Part shown: positions 25,103 to 32,589 of the stretch, piece after piece | Layout: every line of letters begins with the position of its first letter | Position numbering within the stretch: the first letter of the stretch is position 1 | Assembly (NCBI RefSeq): GCF_001874525.1 | Contig: NZ_LKAQ01000004.1 | Location: forward strand, 2,694,730 to 2,758,729 | Reading direction: 5' to 3' | DNA: 64,000 nt | Origin: Pseudodesulfovibrio hydrargyri | Lineage (GTDB): Bacteria > Desulfobacterota > Desulfovibrionia > Desulfovibrionales > Desulfovibrionaceae | The notes under the pieces: generated by a model | The model's database searches: none | Told to the model about the DNA's origin: nothing | The model's input: the letters and a program-made list of their open reading frames with translations, nothing else | Program-made: the position numbers and the translations under genes

Positions 25103-25756
25103 GTGTCCCTCGCGCAGCGCCCGCTGTGGGAGCGCGAGGAACTGCGCGCCGTGGCCGGAGAGACGCTCCGGCCGGGCGGGTTTACGCTGACCGACCGGGC
25201 GGCCGAGCGCATCGGCCTGGTGCCCGGGCAGCGGGTCTTGGACGTGGGCGCGGGCCTCGGGGCCACCGTGGCCCGGCTGCGCTCGCGCTACGGGGTGCGG
25301 GCCTGGGGCGTGGAGCCGTCCGCCGACCAGCTCTCGCGGGCCGACGGCCAGCCTGGATTGGTCCGGGGATGCGGCGACCGGTTGCCTTTTCGGAGCGGGA
25401 CGTTCGACGCCTTGTTCTGCGAGTGCGTCCTCTCCCTGTTCGACGACCGGCCCAGGGGGCTGGCGGAATTTTACCGGGTGCTCAAACCCGGCGGCTTCCT
25501 GGTCCTGTCCGACCTGTGCGCGTCCGGCCCCCTGGCGGGCAGCGGCGCGTCCTGCGCGGACCGGGCCGCGCCGCTTGACGAAACGGCCCGGCTGGTACGC
25601 GACGGCGGATTCACCATCGATGTGCTGGAAGACCATTCCGCCCACCTGCGCGATCTGGCCGCCCGTCTCGCCTGGACCGGCGAGGGGGCTTCCTGCGGCT
25701 GTGGGCGGGGATTGGGCTATTTTCTGATGATCGCGCAAAAGCAAGGAGCGGACTGA
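25103..25756 (+). CDS. SAM-dependent methyltransferase (class I)
   Basis: A 217-residue Rossmann-fold methyltransferase. Motif I is VLDVGAGLGATVARL; GVEPSADQLSRA is the acidic ribose-binding motif; GDRLPFRSGTFDALFCECVLSLF and FYRVLKPGGFLVLSDL correspond to motifs II-III of the UbiE/arsenite-type group. Near the C-terminus is GASCGCGRGLGYF with two cysteines. GTG 25103 is chosen two bases after the upstream stop; the next gene's ATG overlaps its stop by one base. The methyl acceptor is unknown. Its place between a thiol-rich mini-protein and a C-GCAxxG-C-C protein suggests action on an S, Se or metalloid centre, or on a cofactor. Confidence 0.85.
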   Translation: MSLAQRPLWEREELRAVAGETLRPGGFTLTDRAAERIGLVPGQRVLDVGAGLGATVARLRSRYGVRAWGVEPSADQLSRADGQPGLVRGCGDRLPFRSGTFDALFCECVLSLFDDRPRGLAEFYRVLKPGGFLVLSDLCASGPLAGSGASCADRAAPLDETARLVRDGGFTIDVLEDHSAHLRDLAARLAWTGEGASCGCGRGLGYFLMIAQKQGAD

Positions 25757-26211
25757 TGCTGGACGATGGTGGACTCCGGGTCCTGGAACTGGCCGGAAAG
25801 GGATATTGCTGCAGCCAGATGATGGTCATCATGGCCCTGGACGAGATGGACCGCGAGGACCCGGACCTGGTCCGGGCCGCTGGCGGCCTGTGCGACGGCC
25901 TGGGCGACTGCTCCGGGCCATGCGGCGTGCTCACCGGGGCGACCCTGGCACTCGGCCTGTACGCGGGCAAGGGCATGGATATGGAGGAGCCTGAGGACTG
26001 CCTGCCGGTGATGATCGAGTCCCTGCGCGACTGGTTCACGGAGCGGACCCTGGAATACGGCGGAACCTCCTGCGGGGCCATCCTGGACGGCGCCTGCGGC
26101 CAGCCCCATCCCACCCGCTGCGGCGGCCTGATCGGCGAGGCCAACGCCAAGGTCCGGGAAATTCTGGTGGACAATGGTCTGGACCCGGCCGAGGGGCGCG
26201 AGTTGCCGTGA
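25756..26211 (+). CDS. C-GCAxxG-C-C family redox protein
   Basis: A 151-residue helical protein with nine cysteines (18, 19, 46, 52, 56, 82, 106, 114, 122). The signature region is CSGPCGVLTGATLALGL (52-68), with the early KGYCCSQMMV at 15-24 and a late CGAILDGACGQPHPTRCGGL. Members of this family are thought to be redox or metal-binding proteins, and some use selenocysteine; here all positions are ordinary Cys codons. Start and stop overlap both neighbours (TGATG and GTGA), so its translation is coupled to the methyltransferase and the radical SAM enzyme. Confidence 0.88.
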   Translation: MLDDGGLRVLELAGKGYCCSQMMVIMALDEMDREDPDLVRAAGGLCDGLGDCSGPCGVLTGATLALGLYAGKGMDMEEPEDCLPVMIESLRDWFTERTLEYGGTSCGAILDGACGQPHPTRCGGLIGEANAKVREILVDNGLDPAEGRELP

Positions 26212-27590
26212 GCCTGAGCCCGAGGAGCGTCTGTCCGGTCTGCCTGGAGCCGATCCCGGCGCGCCACGCGACCGTGGGCGACGAGACCTTTCTGGTCAAG
26301 GCCTGTCCGGCCCACGGCGAATTTCGTACCGTGGTCTGGCGCGGCGAGCCTTCGTTCGATTCCTGGGCGCGTCCCAAGGTCCCGTCCGGGCCCCGCACGG
26401 CCTTCACGCCGGTGGAGCAGGGCTGCCCTCTGGACTGCGGGCTGTGCGACGCCCACCGCCAGCACACCTGCACCGCGCTTATCGAGGTCACCTGGCGTTG
26501 CGACCTGGGTTGCCCGGTCTGTTTCGCCTCATCCGGCAAGGCGGCTCCGCCCGACCCGTCCATGGACGACCTTGGCCGTCTGTTCGATCGGGTGGAACTG
26601 GCCTCGGGCCACTGCAACATCCAGCTCTCGGGCGGCGAGCCCACGGTGCGCGAGGACCTTCCCGAAATCATCCGGCTGGGCAAGTCCAAGGGATTTCCGT
26701 TCATCCAACTGAACACCAACGGGCTGCGGCTCGGGCGCGAACCCGGCTATGCGGCCCGGCTGGCCGAGGCCGGGCTGGACTCGGTCTTCCTCCAGTTCGA
26801 CGGCACCGAGGACCATATTTTTCAAACCTTGCGGGGCCGTCCCCTGCTTGAGACAAAGCTTGCGGCCCTGGACGCCCTGGCCGAGGCCGGGGTGGGGATC
26901 ATCCTGGTGCCCACGCTGGTGCCGGGGGTCAACGACCGGGATATGGGCAACATCCTCCGGCTGGCCGTGGACCGCTCCCCGGCCGTGCGTGGGGTTCATT
27001 TCCAGCCGGTCAGCTATTTCGGGCGCTATCCCGAGCAGCCGGGCGACCACCAGCGCATCACTCTACCCGAGATCATGCGCGGACTTGAGACCCAGACCGG
27101 CGGGATGCTCAGAGCCGTCGATTTCCGGCCGCCGGGCTGCGAGCACGCCTTCTGTTCGTTTCACGCCAACTACGTTGTCGGCGAGCGGGGCGGGCTGACC
27201 CGGCTCTCCTCGGGCGGGACCTGCGGCTGCACGCCGCGCCCGGCTTCGGAGGGGGCGGACGCGGCCAAGGCGTTCGTCAAGCGCCAGTGGAGTTCGCCGG
27301 ACAGGCAACTGCCCATGGCCTTTGACGCCGTTCCGGACAGCGGGACCCCGGAGAGCGGCCCGGAAGACGCCCTGGACGCCTTCATCCGGCGGGCGGCCAC
27401 CCACACCCTGGCCGTGTCGGCCATGGCCTTCCAGGACTGCTGGACCCTGGACCTGGAGCGGCTCAAGGGGTGCTGCATCCACGAGGTCTCACCGGACGGA
27501 CGGCTCATCCCGTTCTGCGCCTACAACCTGACGTCCATGGACGGCGAAACCCTGTACCGGGGAAAGTGTCATGGGACGAACGAATCTTGA
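26208..27590 (+). CDS. Radical SAM enzyme with N-terminal CxxC modules
   Basis: A 460-residue radical SAM protein. The SAM-cluster motif is Cys98-x3-Cys102-x2-Cys105 (RCDLGCPVCF), followed by LSGGEPTVREDLPE. Before it are several more cysteines: Cys9-x2-Cys12 (CPVC), Cys33 (CPAHGE), then 73, 77, 80 and 88. The C-terminal part has CGCTPRP, KGCCIHEV and GRLIPFCAYNLTSM. This pattern resembles the MJ0619/tetraether-synthase-like group and a Desulfovibrio family associated with C-GCAxxG-C-C proteins. GTG 26208 overlaps the upstream stop, and the next gene starts 20 bases inside its end. The reaction is unknown; a radical C-H or C-S step on a cofactor or protein is plausible. Confidence 0.87.
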   Translation: MSLSPRSVCPVCLEPIPARHATVGDETFLVKACPAHGEFRTVVWRGEPSFDSWARPKVPSGPRTAFTPVEQGCPLDCGLCDAHRQHTCTALIEVTWRCDLGCPVCFASSGKAAPPDPSMDDLGRLFDRVELASGHCNIQLSGGEPTVREDLPEIIRLGKSKGFPFIQLNTNGLRLGREPGYAARLAEAGLDSVFLQFDGTEDHIFQTLRGRPLLETKLAALDALAEAGVGIILVPTLVPGVNDRDMGNILRLAVDRSPAVRGVHFQPVSYFGRYPEQPGDHQRITLPEIMRGLETQTGGMLRAVDFRPPGCEHAFCSFHANYVVGERGGLTRLSSGGTCGCTPRPASEGADAAKAFVKRQWSSPDRQLPMAFDAVPDSGTPESGPEDALDAFIRRAATHTLAVSAMAFQDCWTLDLERLKGCCIHEVSPDGRLIPFCAYNLTSMDGETLYRGKCHGTNES

Positions 27591-28860
27591 TTGCTGGCTG
27601 GCCGGACGCATGGACCGGGACACGGTCCCGTCCGTGCCCGAGCTGCGCGGCTGGCTGCTCGAGCGGCTGAGGGAACTGGTGGACCACGCCCGGCAGGGGA
27701 GTCCGTTCTACAATCGCCATCTCTCCGGCGCGCGCGGCGCGGACCTGGATTCCCTGGATGCCTTTTCCCGGCTGCCGATGATCACTCCGGAACATCTGCG
27801 GGCCAACCCGGACGCGTTGCTCAGCGTATCCCGCGATGACATCGAGCGGGTGGTCACCCTGTCCAGCTCCGGGACCACGGGCGAACCCAAGCGCATATTC
27901 CACACCGCGGACGACCTTGAGGCCACGGTGGACTTTTTCGGATGGGGCATGGCCAACATGGTCGAGCCGGGCGGCACCGCGCTGGTGCTCCTGCCCGGAG
28001 CGCGACCCGGCGGGGTGGGCCAGTTGCTTGACGAGGCGCTGTCGCGGAATGGATCGAGGGCCGTGGCCTTCGGCGAGCTGACCGATGCCGGGGAAGCCGT
28101 GGACCGCTGCCTGGCCGAGGAAGCCTCCTGCGTGGTCGGTTCCCCGGCCCACGTCAATCTTCTGGCCCACGCCTGGGAGGCGCGCGGCCTGCCCAAGGGG
28201 GCGATCCGGTCCGTGCTGCTGTGCTGGGACGTGATCCCGGACGCGGTCCGGGCCAGCGTGGCCGAACGGCTCGGCTGCCGGGTCTTCCGCCACTGGGGAA
28301 TGATCGAGACCGGCCTGGGCGGGGCCGTGGAGTGCGCGCCCGGCTCGGGCATGCACCTGCGCGAGACCGACGTGTACGTGGAGATAGTGGACCCGCGCAC
28401 GGGCGCGCTGCTTCCGGACGGCGAATTCGGCGACATGGTCGTGACCACGCCGCTCAAGCTGGGCATGCCGCTCATCCGCTACCGCACCGGCGACGTGGGG
28501 CGTATCCTGGCCGGAGAATGCGGTTGCGGCAGCCCGCTTCGCAGACTGGATCCGCTGGTCAGGCGCAGGCGCGACAGCGTGCCGCTGCCGTCCGGTCCGC
28601 TGACCCTGCGGGAATTGAACGAAATTTTGTACGGCGTGCCGGGGGTGGCGGACTTCGCGGCCCGGCTGGAGAACGACACGCTGTACCTGACCGTGTGCGG
28701 CGACGTCGCCGGGGAGACCGTCCTGGCGGCCCTGAGGAACCTGCCCGTGGTGGCCGGGGGGCTTGTCGGCGGGAGCCTCGGGGTGGAGATAGAAAACAGG
28801 CGAGACGCCGCACCGGCCGTTGCCGGCCTGGAAAAGCGGCGCATAGTCGTAGGGAGTTGA
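27571..28860 (+). CDS. AMP-dependent acyl-CoA ligase-like protein
   Basis: A 429-residue adenylate-forming enzyme resembling phenylacetate-CoA ligase (PaaK). The phosphate loop is TLSSSGTTGEPKR (96-108) and the later motif is RYRTGDVGRI. A pair of cysteines (ECGCGSP) follows directly. It starts inside the end of the radical SAM gene (20-base overlap), so the two are tightly coupled. Such enzymes activate a carboxylate as acyl-AMP. Given the Mop context, the substrate may be the acid product of aldehyde oxidation or a cofactor side chain. The substrate is not known. Confidence 0.86.
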   Translation: MGRTNLDCWLAGRMDRDTVPSVPELRGWLLERLRELVDHARQGSPFYNRHLSGARGADLDSLDAFSRLPMITPEHLRANPDALLSVSRDDIERVVTLSSSGTTGEPKRIFHTADDLEATVDFFGWGMANMVEPGGTALVLLPGARPGGVGQLLDEALSRNGSRAVAFGELTDAGEAVDRCLAEEASCVVGSPAHVNLLAHAWEARGLPKGAIRSVLLCWDVIPDAVRASVAERLGCRVFRHWGMIETGLGGAVECAPGSGMHLRETDVYVEIVDPRTGALLPDGEFGDMVVTTPLKLGMPLIRYRTGDVGRILAGECGCGSPLRRLDPLVRRRRDSVPLPSGPLTLRELNEILYGVPGVADFAARLENDTLYLTVCGDVAGETVLAALRNLPVVAGGLVGGSLGVEIENRRDAAPAVAGLEKRRIVVGS

Positions 28861-28863
28861 TTC

Positions 28864-29856
28864 ATGAAAGCGTTTGTGCGTGACGTGGCCGGGCTGGCGC
28901 GGGCGGGAGCCCCCTTTGTCCTGGTCACGGTGGTGGAGAGTTCCGGGTCCACGCCGAGGTCCTCGGGGGCGAAGATGGCCGTGCGCTTGGACGGAACCAT
29001 CATCGGCACCGTGGGCGGCGGCCTGGCCGAGGCCCGCGCCTGCCGGGCGGCCCAAGAGATGCTGCGGTCCGGCGTGGCCGACGGCGGGGCGCGGCTGATG
29101 TTCGTGGACATGACCCAGGAGCTGGCCGCCAATTCGGACATGATCTGCGGCGGCGGCTTGTCCATGCTCCTGGAACTGGCCGCGTCCGGCGGGGAGTGCG
29201 CCTGCGGCTACGAGGAACTCGACGGGATGCTGCGCAAAGGCGTCGCCGCGACCCTGACCACTCGGATCGAAGACGGGGAGAGTCCACGCGTGGTCGGGCA
29301 CGATATCACGGAGGGCAGGCCGGTCGGCGATGTGCCGGTCTTCGGCCGGGACGGCGGCTCCATGGTCCTGGCCGAGCCGTTCATCCCGCCCGCGTCGCTC
29401 TATATCTTCGGGGCCGGGCACGTGTCCCGGTTCACCGCGCGGGTGGCGGCCATGGTCGGCTTCCGCACCGTGGTCCTGGACGACCGCGAGGAGTTCGCCA
29501 ACCGCGAGCGTTTTCCCGAGGCGGACGAGGTGGTCGTCCTGCCGTCCTTTGCCGGGTGCTGCGATGGTTTCAAGGATGACGCCGAGGCCTTTGTGGTCAT
29601 CGTCACGCGCGGCCATCTGCACGACCGCAACGTCCTGGCCGAGGCCCTGCGCACCAAGGCGCGCTACGTGGGCATGATCGGCAGTTCCACCAAGCGCGAC
29701 CAGGTCTACGAATCCCTGCTGTCCGACGGCTACACCCAAGCGGACATCGACCGCTGCACCAGCCCCATCGGCCTGCCGCTGGGCGGGCGAACCCCGGAGG
29801 AGATCGCGGTCAGCATCGTGGGCGAACTCATCCAGGTAAGGGCGGGCAAGGCGTGA
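28864..29856 (+). CDS. xdhC: XdhC/CoxI-family molybdenum-cofactor insertion protein
   Basis: A 330-residue protein with the N-terminal XdhC/CoxI domain (VTVVESSGSTPRSSGAKMAV, then IGTVGGGLAEARA) and a C-terminal Rossmann domain (LYIFGAGHVSRFTARVAAMVGF, then VIVTRGHLHDRNVLAEAL and YVGMIGSSTKRD). XdhC binds molybdenum cofactor, helps exchange the oxo for a sulfido ligand and passes it to the apo-hydroxylase. This is the strongest link between the accessory operon and Mop. It lies three bases after the ligase gene and its stop overlaps the next start. Confidence 0.93.
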   Translation: MKAFVRDVAGLARAGAPFVLVTVVESSGSTPRSSGAKMAVRLDGTIIGTVGGGLAEARACRAAQEMLRSGVADGGARLMFVDMTQELAANSDMICGGGLSMLLELAASGGECACGYEELDGMLRKGVAATLTTRIEDGESPRVVGHDITEGRPVGDVPVFGRDGGSMVLAEPFIPPASLYIFGAGHVSRFTARVAAMVGFRTVVLDDREEFANRERFPEADEVVVLPSFAGCCDGFKDDAEAFVVIVTRGHLHDRNVLAEALRTKARYVGMIGSSTKRDQVYESLLSDGYTQADIDRCTSPIGLPLGGRTPEEIAVSIVGELIQVRAGKA

Positions 29857-30992
29857 TGCAAGGATTGGCGGCGATCATTCCCGCAGCCGGGCTTTCCTCG
29901 CGCATGGGCCGGTTCAAGCCCCTGCTGCCTCTTGACGGCGGCACGGTCCTGTCGCGTTGCGTCAGGCTGTTCACTGCGTGCGGCGTGGAGCGTATCGTGG
30001 TGGTCACGGGCAAGCGCGCGGACGAGGTGGCGGCCTGCGCCATGGAGGCCGGGGCCATGGCCGTGCACAATCCTGCCTTCGAGCAGGGCATGTACACCTC
30101 GGTCCTGACCGGGGTGCGGGCCCTGAAGGGCGATGCGGAAGGTCTTTTCATGCTTCCGGCGGATATTCCCCTGGTCAGGCCCGAGACCGTGAGGCGGCTC
30201 TTGGACGAATTTCAGCGTACCCGCCCGGCCGTGCTCTATCCTCGGTTCAACGGGGAGCGCGGGCACCCGCCGGTGATCGGCGGCGAGGTCGTTCCGGCCA
30301 TCCTCGCTCACGACGGGCAAGGCGGGCTGCGGGCGGTGCTGGACGGTTTCGAGCCCGACGCCCGCGATCTGGACGTGGCCGATTTCGGGACCACTCACGA
30401 CCTGGACCATCCCGAGGACTACGAGCTGGCCCTGGCCGTGGCCGGGATCGGCTATCCGCTTGAGGACGAGTGCGCGGCGCTTATCCGGATGCAAGGGGTC
30501 TCGGACCATATCGTGGGACACTGCCGGGCCGTGGCCGCCGTGGCCCAGGCCCTGTGCGCTCGGCTGAACGACCGCCTGGACGAGCGGCCCGGCGCGGTCC
30601 GCCTGGACCCCGGCCTGGTGCTCGGCGCGGCCCTGACTCACGACATCGGCAAGGGGACCAAACGGCACGAGGCCGCCGGGGCCGAACTGTTGCGTGAACA
30701 CGGATTTTCCGCCGCCGCCGACATCGTGGCCGCCCACTTCGACGTGACCCTGGCCGACGGCGCGTCCATCTCCGAGAAGGAGGTCGTCTTTTTGGCCGAC
30801 AAGCTGGTCCGCTGTCACGGCCCGGTTCCCCTCAGGGGGCGCTATCTGGAGAAGGTGGAGATGTACAAACACGAAGAGGGCGCGGAGGCGGCCATCCTTG
30901 GCCGAATGGGCCGCGCCGAGGCGGTCATGGCCCGGTTCGACCGCGAGATGGACGGTTCGGCCGAGAGCGTGGCGAGGGAGGCGTTGGCATGA
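29856..30992 (+). CDS. MobA/MocA-like nucleotidyltransferase fused to an HD hydrolase
   Basis: A two-domain protein of 378 residues. The first half is a molybdenum-cofactor nucleotidyltransferase of MobA/MocA type (AAIIPAAGLSSRMGRFKPLLPL at the N-terminus, LPADIPLVRPETV later), expected to join CMP to molybdopterin for Mop. The second half is an HD phosphohydrolase (HIVGHCRAVAAVAQALC, then ALTHDIGKGTKRHE and AAHFDV). Synthesis and hydrolysis in one chain suggests editing or turnover of the nucleotide form. ATG 29856 is used; GTG 29853 is equally possible and adds one residue. Confidence 0.9.
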   Translation: MQGLAAIIPAAGLSSRMGRFKPLLPLDGGTVLSRCVRLFTACGVERIVVVTGKRADEVAACAMEAGAMAVHNPAFEQGMYTSVLTGVRALKGDAEGLFMLPADIPLVRPETVRRLLDEFQRTRPAVLYPRFNGERGHPPVIGGEVVPAILAHDGQGGLRAVLDGFEPDARDLDVADFGTTHDLDHPEDYELALAVAGIGYPLEDECAALIRMQGVSDHIVGHCRAVAAVAQALCARLNDRLDERPGAVRLDPGLVLGAALTHDIGKGTKRHEAAGAELLREHGFSAAADIVAAHFDVTLADGASISEKEVVFLADKLVRCHGPVPLRGRYLEKVEMYKHEEGAEAAILGRMGRAEAVMARFDREMDGSAESVAREALA

Positions 30993-31588
30993 TTATCCTG
31001 GTGCGCCACGGGCGGATCGAGAACGGCAAGGGACGGTGCGTGGGCCGCACGGACGTGCCCCTGTCCCCGGACGGGCTGGCCCAGGCCCGCAATCTGGCCG
31101 ACGAATTGGGCGCGCTCCCGTTCGCGCGGCTGTGTTCGAGCCCGGCGGACCGGGCGTTGGCCACCCTGGGCCCGCTGGCCGGACGCCTGGGCCTGGAAGT
31201 GGAGCCCCTGCCCGCCCTGGACGAGATCGACATGGGCGAGTGGGACGGCCTGTCCTTTGACGAGATACGCAAACGGTTCCCCTACGAGTACGTGGAGCGC
31301 GGGAAGCGGCTCGGCCGGTACCGCGTGCCGGGCGGCGAGAGCTTCGAAGACGTGGCCGAACGGGCCATGGGGGCGCTCGAGGAACTGGCCCGGGGCCCGC
31401 GCCCGGTGCTGGCCGCGACCCACGCGGGCGTGATCCGCTCGGTGCTCTGCCGCGTGACCGGCCACCCCTTGGACGGCCTGTTCCGCTTCACGCCGGGCTA
31501 CGCCCGGTGCACGGTCCTGCGTGCGGACGGCGCGTTCGAACTCGTCGCGGACGACGTGTTCGCCCGGACGGTGCGCGAATTGCTGTGA
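30989..31588 (+). CDS. Histidine phosphatase family protein
   Basis: A 199-residue phosphoglycerate-mutase-like phosphatase. The catalytic motif is LVRHGR (Arg6-His7-Gly8), the acid region is DEIDMGEWDGLSFDEI, and the second histidine is in LAATHAGVIRSV. It could be annotated as CobC (alpha-ribazole phosphatase), but cobalamin genes are absent nearby and its start overlaps the MobA-HD gene by four bases. A role in dephosphorylating a cofactor intermediate or by-product of the operon is more likely. It is the last gene of the run; a convergent gene follows after 12 bases. Confidence 0.87.
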   Translation: MIILVRHGRIENGKGRCVGRTDVPLSPDGLAQARNLADELGALPFARLCSSPADRALATLGPLAGRLGLEVEPLPALDEIDMGEWDGLSFDEIRKRFPYEYVERGKRLGRYRVPGGESFEDVAERAMGALEELARGPRPVLAATHAGVIRSVLCRVTGHPLDGLFRFTPGYARCTVLRADGAFELVADDVFARTVRELL

Positions 31589-31600
31589 TCGGCCGGTCGG

Positions 31601-32485
31601 CTAGGTCCGCTTCTGGACGTACTTCGAATTGCTCGAATAGAAGGTGTTGTAGACCAGGGTGAGCAGGCAGGCGAAGACCGCAGAGCCGATGCCGATGGCC
31701 ACGTTGTAGAAGGGCGGCGCGGTCAGGGCCAGCCGGATGAGCAGGGTGGCCAGGGCGAACCCGGAGTTGCGGAAAACCGCCCGGAACTCGGGCAGGAAGC
31801 GCTGGGCGATGAGCACCAGCATTATGTCGCTGAAGATCAGCACCGTGTAGAAATTCTTGAAGAAATGATAGGGATGCTCGCCGCGCAGGACGTGCAGCCC
31901 GTTCTGGATGCCCATGCCCACGAAGATGGCCAGCATGACCAGGGCGACCAGTTTCTTGGCGGCCACGAATTTGAACAGCGGGGTGCCGCCCCTGAGGGTC
32001 TCGTCCAGGTTGCGGCGCAGCAGACCGTAGACGCCGAGCAGGCAGAAGATGACCACGGCCCCGCAGCCGTCCGAGATAAGCATCCACAACTCGGTCTCGT
32101 GGCCGGTGATGGTGATCGGCTCAGGGAAGTCGGCCAGGGCCTTGAAGGCGTCCCGGAGCAGGATCAGGGCCAGGATCTCAAACTGTTTGCCCACGGATTT
32201 GGAGATGGAGCAGGGCAGGGTGAAGATCAGGCCGACGACCTCCAGGACCAGGACCAGGGTGAAGGCCAGGTTGATGGCCATGAAGTGGCTGGTGGGGATC
32301 ATTGTCGCGAGATGCCCGGTGATCCAGCCCTGGCGTTTCATCTCGATGGTGATCAGCCCGAGGACGAAGACCACCACCAGGAATCCGGCCACGGTCCGCT
32401 GGGTGGAATCCTTTTCCCAGAAGTGGTGCAGGGGGTCGAAAGTGAAGGTGACCAAGTCGTATATCTTGTGCATGGGATGTATCAT
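31601..32485 (-). CDS. Integral membrane protein of unknown function
   Basis: A 294-residue inner-membrane protein with about seven hydrophobic segments (for example GFLVVVFVLGLITIEM, LAFTLVLVLEVVGLIFTL, VIFCLLGVYGLL and LVALVMLAIFVGMGI). I do not recognise a family. A soluble loop has HETELWMLISD. No transporter or enzyme motif stands out. It is followed upstream by an AT-rich 100-base spacer and the helicase gene on the same strand, so it may be a separate transcript. Confidence 0.75.
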   Translation of the reverse strand: MIHPMHKIYDLVTFTFDPLHHFWEKDSTQRTVAGFLVVVFVLGLITIEMKRQGWITGHLATMIPTSHFMAINLAFTLVLVLEVVGLIFTLPCSISKSVGKQFEILALILLRDAFKALADFPEPITITGHETELWMLISDGCGAVVIFCLLGVYGLLRRNLDETLRGGTPLFKFVAAKKLVALVMLAIFVGMGIQNGLHVLRGEHPYHFFKNFYTVLIFSDIMLVLIAQRFLPEFRAVFRNSGFALATLLIRLALTAPPFYNVAIGIGSAVFACLLTLVYNTFYSSNSKYVQKRT

Positions 32486-32589
32486 GATGCCTCTACAAGT
32501 AAATCCATCGGTTGGACGCCGTCAACCGGCGTGGGTCAGGAAGTAGCAGGAGAGGGACGGGAAGTAAATAGGAATATTTCCTATTTAAC

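Noticed and set aside
27505..29739. A 744-codon minus-strand open frame opposite the ligase and xdhC genes
   Set aside because: It is another GC-driven shadow; the plus-strand genes have intact motifs and coupled starts.
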